Shown here piece after piece: positions 60,998 through 64,000 of a stretch of DNA of 64,000 nucleotides; position 1 is the stretch's first letter, and each line of letters opens with the position of its first letter. The translations under genes and the position numbers were made by a program. The stretch comes from JANMEB01 sp041740495 (GTDB lineage Bacteria > Planctomycetota > Planctomycetia > Pirellulales > Pirellulaceae): assembly GCA_041740495.1 (NCBI GenBank), contig JBGSLW010000077.1:1-64000 (forward strand). The letters are read 5' to 3'. The notes beneath the pieces are model-generated. The model worked only from the letters and a program-made list of their open reading frames with translations, searched no databases and was not told the DNA's origin.

Positions 60998-62493
60998 GCC
61001 AGCGTCCCCCCCAACATGGCTCGCAGCCCGAGTTGAGCCAAGTCACCACGTCGTTCCGGGGCCAAGGCGCCGATACCGCCGATTTGAATCCCAATCGAAG
61101 CAAAATTCGAGAAACCACACAAGGCATAGGTCAATACGGTCTGGGTGCGTTCGGACAATTGGACGGGGGCGGCCGCCCCCAGCGTTCGCATTTGGTCCAG
61201 GTAGTCTCCCAATTCCATGTACGCGACAAATTCGTTCGCGACCATCTTGGTCCCCAGCAACTGCGCCGAGACCCGACAATCGCGGGCTTCGATCCCCATC
61301 ACCCAAGCCAGTGGATAAAACAGGTAGCCCAGGAGGCCGTTGAGCGTCCAGTGACAATGGATTTCGTGGGGCGCCGCCAAAAAGAGGTTGATCAACCGCT
61401 CGACCCCTTCGCCGCCCAGCCACAACAGCGAGTCGAAGAATTTCAATAGTGCGAGGAAGGCGATCAACATGGCGGTGACGTTGATTGCGAGCTTCATGCC
61501 GTCGGTGGCGCCTTGGGCTGCGGCATCGATCACGTTGACCGCAGACTGCTCAAATTGTTCGGCCGCTCCTCCACGCACCGTCGTCGGTTGTTCGGTTTCT
61601 GGCTGCAAAATCTTGGCGATGACCAACGAGGCGGGCGCCGAGATGATCGACGCCGCCAGCAGATGGCCGGCACTGACTCCGCGGGCGACGAAAATCGCCA
61701 TCAGGCTGCCGCTGATGGTGGCAAAGCCGCCCACCATCAATGCATTGAGTTCACTGCGGGTCATGCCGGCGATATACGGCTTGATCACCAAGGGGGCTTC
61801 GGTTTGCCCGATCAAAACGTTGGCGGCCGCCGCCAGGCTTTCCGCCCCCGAGGTTCCCATGACGCGACGCATAAGCCAGGCCATCGCGTCGACCACCCAG
61901 CGCATCACTCCCGCGTAGTACAACACGCTCATCAGCGCCGAAAAGAAAATGACCGTTGGCAACACGCCGAACGCAAAGGACTTCAACAGCAAAAGCGGAT
62001 CGTGCCGATCTCCCGGGGCGGCGTGGAGGTTGAAGACAAATCTCGCCCCCTCATCCACATACACTTTGATTTGTCGAAAAAACTGTTCGACGCCGTAGAA
62101 CAGGACTCCGTTGGGAAAACGGGGCACCCGCAACGGGTAGCCGCTCATCTGCCTTTCCAATTGAGCCGTTTCCACCGGGCTGAGGTCGGTCAGCAATTGG
62201 TCGAGACTCCGGCCGCGCCACATTCCCCCTGCTCGTTCGGATACGTAGGCGTCGGCCGCCTGGGCGGTGACTTCTCCCGCTGCCACAAGATTTGCCAAGT
62301 CCGTTAGCCCGCCCAGCTGTACTCTTCGCGGAAAAGTCCACGATTGAGAATTGAACAACACACCGGCGACGATCAACTGCAGGAGAATCCCAGTCGCCAC
62401 CAGGCGCCAGGAGATTTGTCGACGCGCCGAACTCATCAGCCAGGCCAACCCGACCATGACGCCCAGCCCAATGAAACTGATGCACTGCAGCAT
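60946..62493 (-). CDS. Concentrative nucleoside transporter (CNT/NupC family)
   Basis: 515 aa. CNT core with VLIGQTEAPLVIKPY, GFATISGSLMAIF, GTKMVANEFVAYMEL and TYALCGFSNFASIGIQIGGIG, all substrate/Na-site motifs. The N-terminal roughly 170 residues carry an extra soluble insert between TM2 and the core, longer than in NupC (about 400 aa). Probably takes up nucleosides with sodium or protons. 14 bp after the next upstream gene. Confidence 0.93.
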   Translation of the reverse strand: MLQCISFIGLGVMVGLAWLMSSARRQISWRLVATGILLQLIVAGVLFNSQSWTFPRRVQLGGLTDLANLVAAGEVTAQAADAYVSERAGGMWRGRSLDQLLTDLSPVETAQLERQMSGYPLRVPRFPNGVLFYGVEQFFRQIKVYVDEGARFVFNLHAAPGDRHDPLLLLKSFAFGVLPTVIFFSALMSVLYYAGVMRWVVDAMAWLMRRVMGTSGAESLAAAANVLIGQTEAPLVIKPYIAGMTRSELNALMVGGFATISGSLMAIFVARGVSAGHLLAASIISAPASLVIAKILQPETEQPTTVRGGAAEQFEQSAVNVIDAAAQGATDGMKLAINVTAMLIAFLALLKFFDSLLWLGGEGVERLINLFLAAPHEIHCHWTLNGLLGYLFYPLAWVMGIEARDCRVSAQLLGTKMVANEFVAYMELGDYLDQMRTLGAAAPVQLSERTQTVLTYALCGFSNFASIGIQIGGIGALAPERRGDLAQLGLRAMLGGTLACCMTACVAGFFDGILH

Positions 62494-62507
62494 GAATGCG
62501 CCCGAGA

Positions 62508-63890
62508 TCAGCGTTCGGGGTCGGTATCGATCTGGGGCTCGGATTCGGCCTCAGCGGCCGACGGCGGCTTGGCAGGAGGAACGGTCGTCTCCGCCAGCGA
62601 GGGATGCGTCAACGAACTGGAGGGCTCGTGAGGCCGTGGCGTCACCACGGTTGGCGGCGTCTCCTGCAAACTCGGCAACTCGTACGTCCGCTGTTCCTCC
62701 AGCACGAAGAGTTCGTCCAGTTCCGCATCGTCGATTTGTTTCCGCAATAATAAGTAGATCGCCGCAGCGAGACACCAGAAGTGGCCGAACAAAAAGCCAA
62801 CGGCGACGGTGCGCAAAAGCGACTTCCAGAAGTGAAGCACTCCGGTCCCGGCACGGAAGGACCAGGAGCGCCCAACCGCGGCCGAGCCCTCCGCGCCGCG
62901 CAAGAAATCCCAGCTCAGCTCCCCTCGCGTTTCGTTTTGAATCGTTTCCATCCGTCCGGCATTCGCGGCATTGGCCCCCCAGGAGGTCGACCAATCGGCC
63001 AGTCGCTCGACGCCGACGGTGGCTCGATCAACGACGATCCAGGTAAGTCCTCCGGCGATCACCGCGACCAGCGCGTAGAACCCGTAGCTAAAGGGCCTCT
63101 GATACGTGTAGGCGAACGAACGAGTCAACCCATCGAAAAAGCCTTGCCCCTCCGCACTGACCGCTGAAATTGAAAGTGGCCAGCCGAAGGCCAACCCCAA
63201 CAGCAAGAGGGCCATGCCGAGCCCCAACAGCAAGACCAGGAAGTAAATCAAACTTGCCAAAAGCAACCCGAGGTCAAACGACATCAAAAGACCAATCAGG
63301 AACGCCGGAATCGCCAAGGCGGCCACCGCCGCCAACGGGACCAAAATGCACGCCAGGGCGCTGCCGTACTCGCGGCAGGCGAATCGGACGGCGCTATCCA
63401 ACGGCAACGACTCGTTTCGCGTATACCTGAACAGGGCGATCCGCGCAATCGCCGTCCCGAAGAACGCCCAAATCGCCACGGTCAACAATATCCCCAGCGC
63501 CAAGAACCCAAACCGCATCAGCCCGCCCGACGACTCGAACAGCCTCAGAAACGGCTCGACCATGCGGCCGAACACCAGCAGCGGACCGTTGATCTGCGCG
63601 CCAAGAATATCGAGCGACTCGGCCGATTGATACGACTCGAAAATCCCTTGCCACGGGCTTCGCATTCGCTCGGCGAAGTCTGCGGTGGCCGGGGCGCGTT
63701 CACGCAACGCATCGCGCACAAAGATCGCTTCGCTGACTCGCCAGCCGATGGCGTTCAGCATCACGCCCACGGTCGCCAATAACACAACGCTGACGCTGGC
63801 GGCGGGAGCCAGCGAGCGGAATATCAACGTCCAGGGGAATAACGTTTTCCACTGGATCCTCTGGATCTCGGTACACTCCCCCTCGGTCAT
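62508..63890 (-). CDS. Large polytopic membrane protein
   Basis: 460 aa, not recognised. About 7 hydrophobic segments (for example LAPAASVSVVLLATVGVMLNA, LMRFGFLALGILLTVAIWAFF, LIYFLVLLLGLGMALLLLGLA), a soluble loop of about 80 residues (SWGANAANAGRMETIQNETR), and a proline-rich acidic tail. Start ATG 63890 has GAGG about 9 nt upstream; a GTG three codons earlier is possible. Same-strand unit with the CNT and OleC-like genes. Confidence 0.75.
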   Translation of the reverse strand: MTEGECTEIQRIQWKTLFPWTLIFRSLAPAASVSVVLLATVGVMLNAIGWRVSEAIFVRDALRERAPATADFAERMRSPWQGIFESYQSAESLDILGAQINGPLLVFGRMVEPFLRLFESSGGLMRFGFLALGILLTVAIWAFFGTAIARIALFRYTRNESLPLDSAVRFACREYGSALACILVPLAAVAALAIPAFLIGLLMSFDLGLLLASLIYFLVLLLGLGMALLLLGLAFGWPLSISAVSAEGQGFFDGLTRSFAYTYQRPFSYGFYALVAVIAGGLTWIVVDRATVGVERLADWSTSWGANAANAGRMETIQNETRGELSWDFLRGAEGSAAVGRSWSFRAGTGVLHFWKSLLRTVAVGFLFGHFWCLAAAIYLLLRKQIDDAELDELFVLEEQRTYELPSLQETPPTVVTPRPHEPSSSLTHPSLAETTVPPAKPPSAAEAESEPQIDTDPER

Positions 63891-64000
63891 GGTCTGCACC
63901 CTCAGGAATTGGTCTCATTTCCACGAGCAGGGGGTCCATTATAAATGCGGGGACGACGTTTGGGGGCGGGCTGCCACTGAAAACGTCCGACTGCGACCAT

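Overview
The window looks like about 64 kb of chromosome from a planctomycete, most likely in or near the Pirellulales. The assignment rests on gene content and not on a database search. The markers are a YTV-type cysteine-rich secreted repeat protein and a second cysteine-rich secreted protein, a PEP-CTERM exported protein, a DUF1573 protein, a DUF6263-like exported protein, an OleC-like beta-lactone synthetase, many short unassignable exported proteins, high GC, and frequent GTG starts with weak Shine-Dalgarno sequences. I see no phage, transposase or CRISPR.

Layout. 0-1.2 kb: start of dnaX with an SRP RNA just upstream. 1.2-4.5 kb: a KamA-type radical SAM aminomutase, a lone CoA-transferase beta subunit and a thiolase. 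4.6-9 kb: a beta-barrel protein, a cysteine-rich secreted protein, a PPP phosphatase, YqgE and cystathionine beta-synthase. 9-14 kb: acyl-CoA carboxylase beta subunit and acyl-CoA dehydrogenase facing an acetyl-CoA acetyltransferase. 14-21 kb: exported proteins, then a flippase-like/GT2/GT-C membrane glycosylation operon. 21-25.7 kb: rpe, a phosphoglycerate-mutase-like protein lacking its catalytic residues, accD, a Ser/Thr kinase and an exported protein. 25.7-32 kb: a cupin, small proteins, csrA and folC. 32-38 kb: an ABC exporter operon with a 575-aa partner and a GT9 transferase. 38-45 kb: the YTV protein, rex, tRNA-Gln, DUF1573, a zinc-ribbon membrane protein and a SpoU methyltransferase. 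45-51.6 kb: a site-2 protease, a degenerate SDR, ahcY and DUF1015. 51.6-56 kb: parAB behind two parS-like palindromes, convergent with a membrane-fused spermidine-synthase-like protein. 56-64 kb: an RRM protein, a RadC-like protein, GNAT, an OB-like exported protein, OleC-like, a CNT transporter and a membrane protein.

Functional links. ahcY and cbs together give homocysteine recycling and transsulfuration. The acyl-CoA dehydrogenase, carboxylase and two thiolases point to branched or short acyl-CoA catabolism, with partner subunits missing here. ParABS and dnaX are housekeeping replication and segregation genes.

The observations I rate highest are: an 80-bp inverted-repeat element family present three times just 3' of genes; two parS-like sites before parA; two apparent pseudoenzymes that keep their fold but lose their catalytic residues; many unrelated short tandem repeats between genes; and an SRP RNA with an atypical apical loop.
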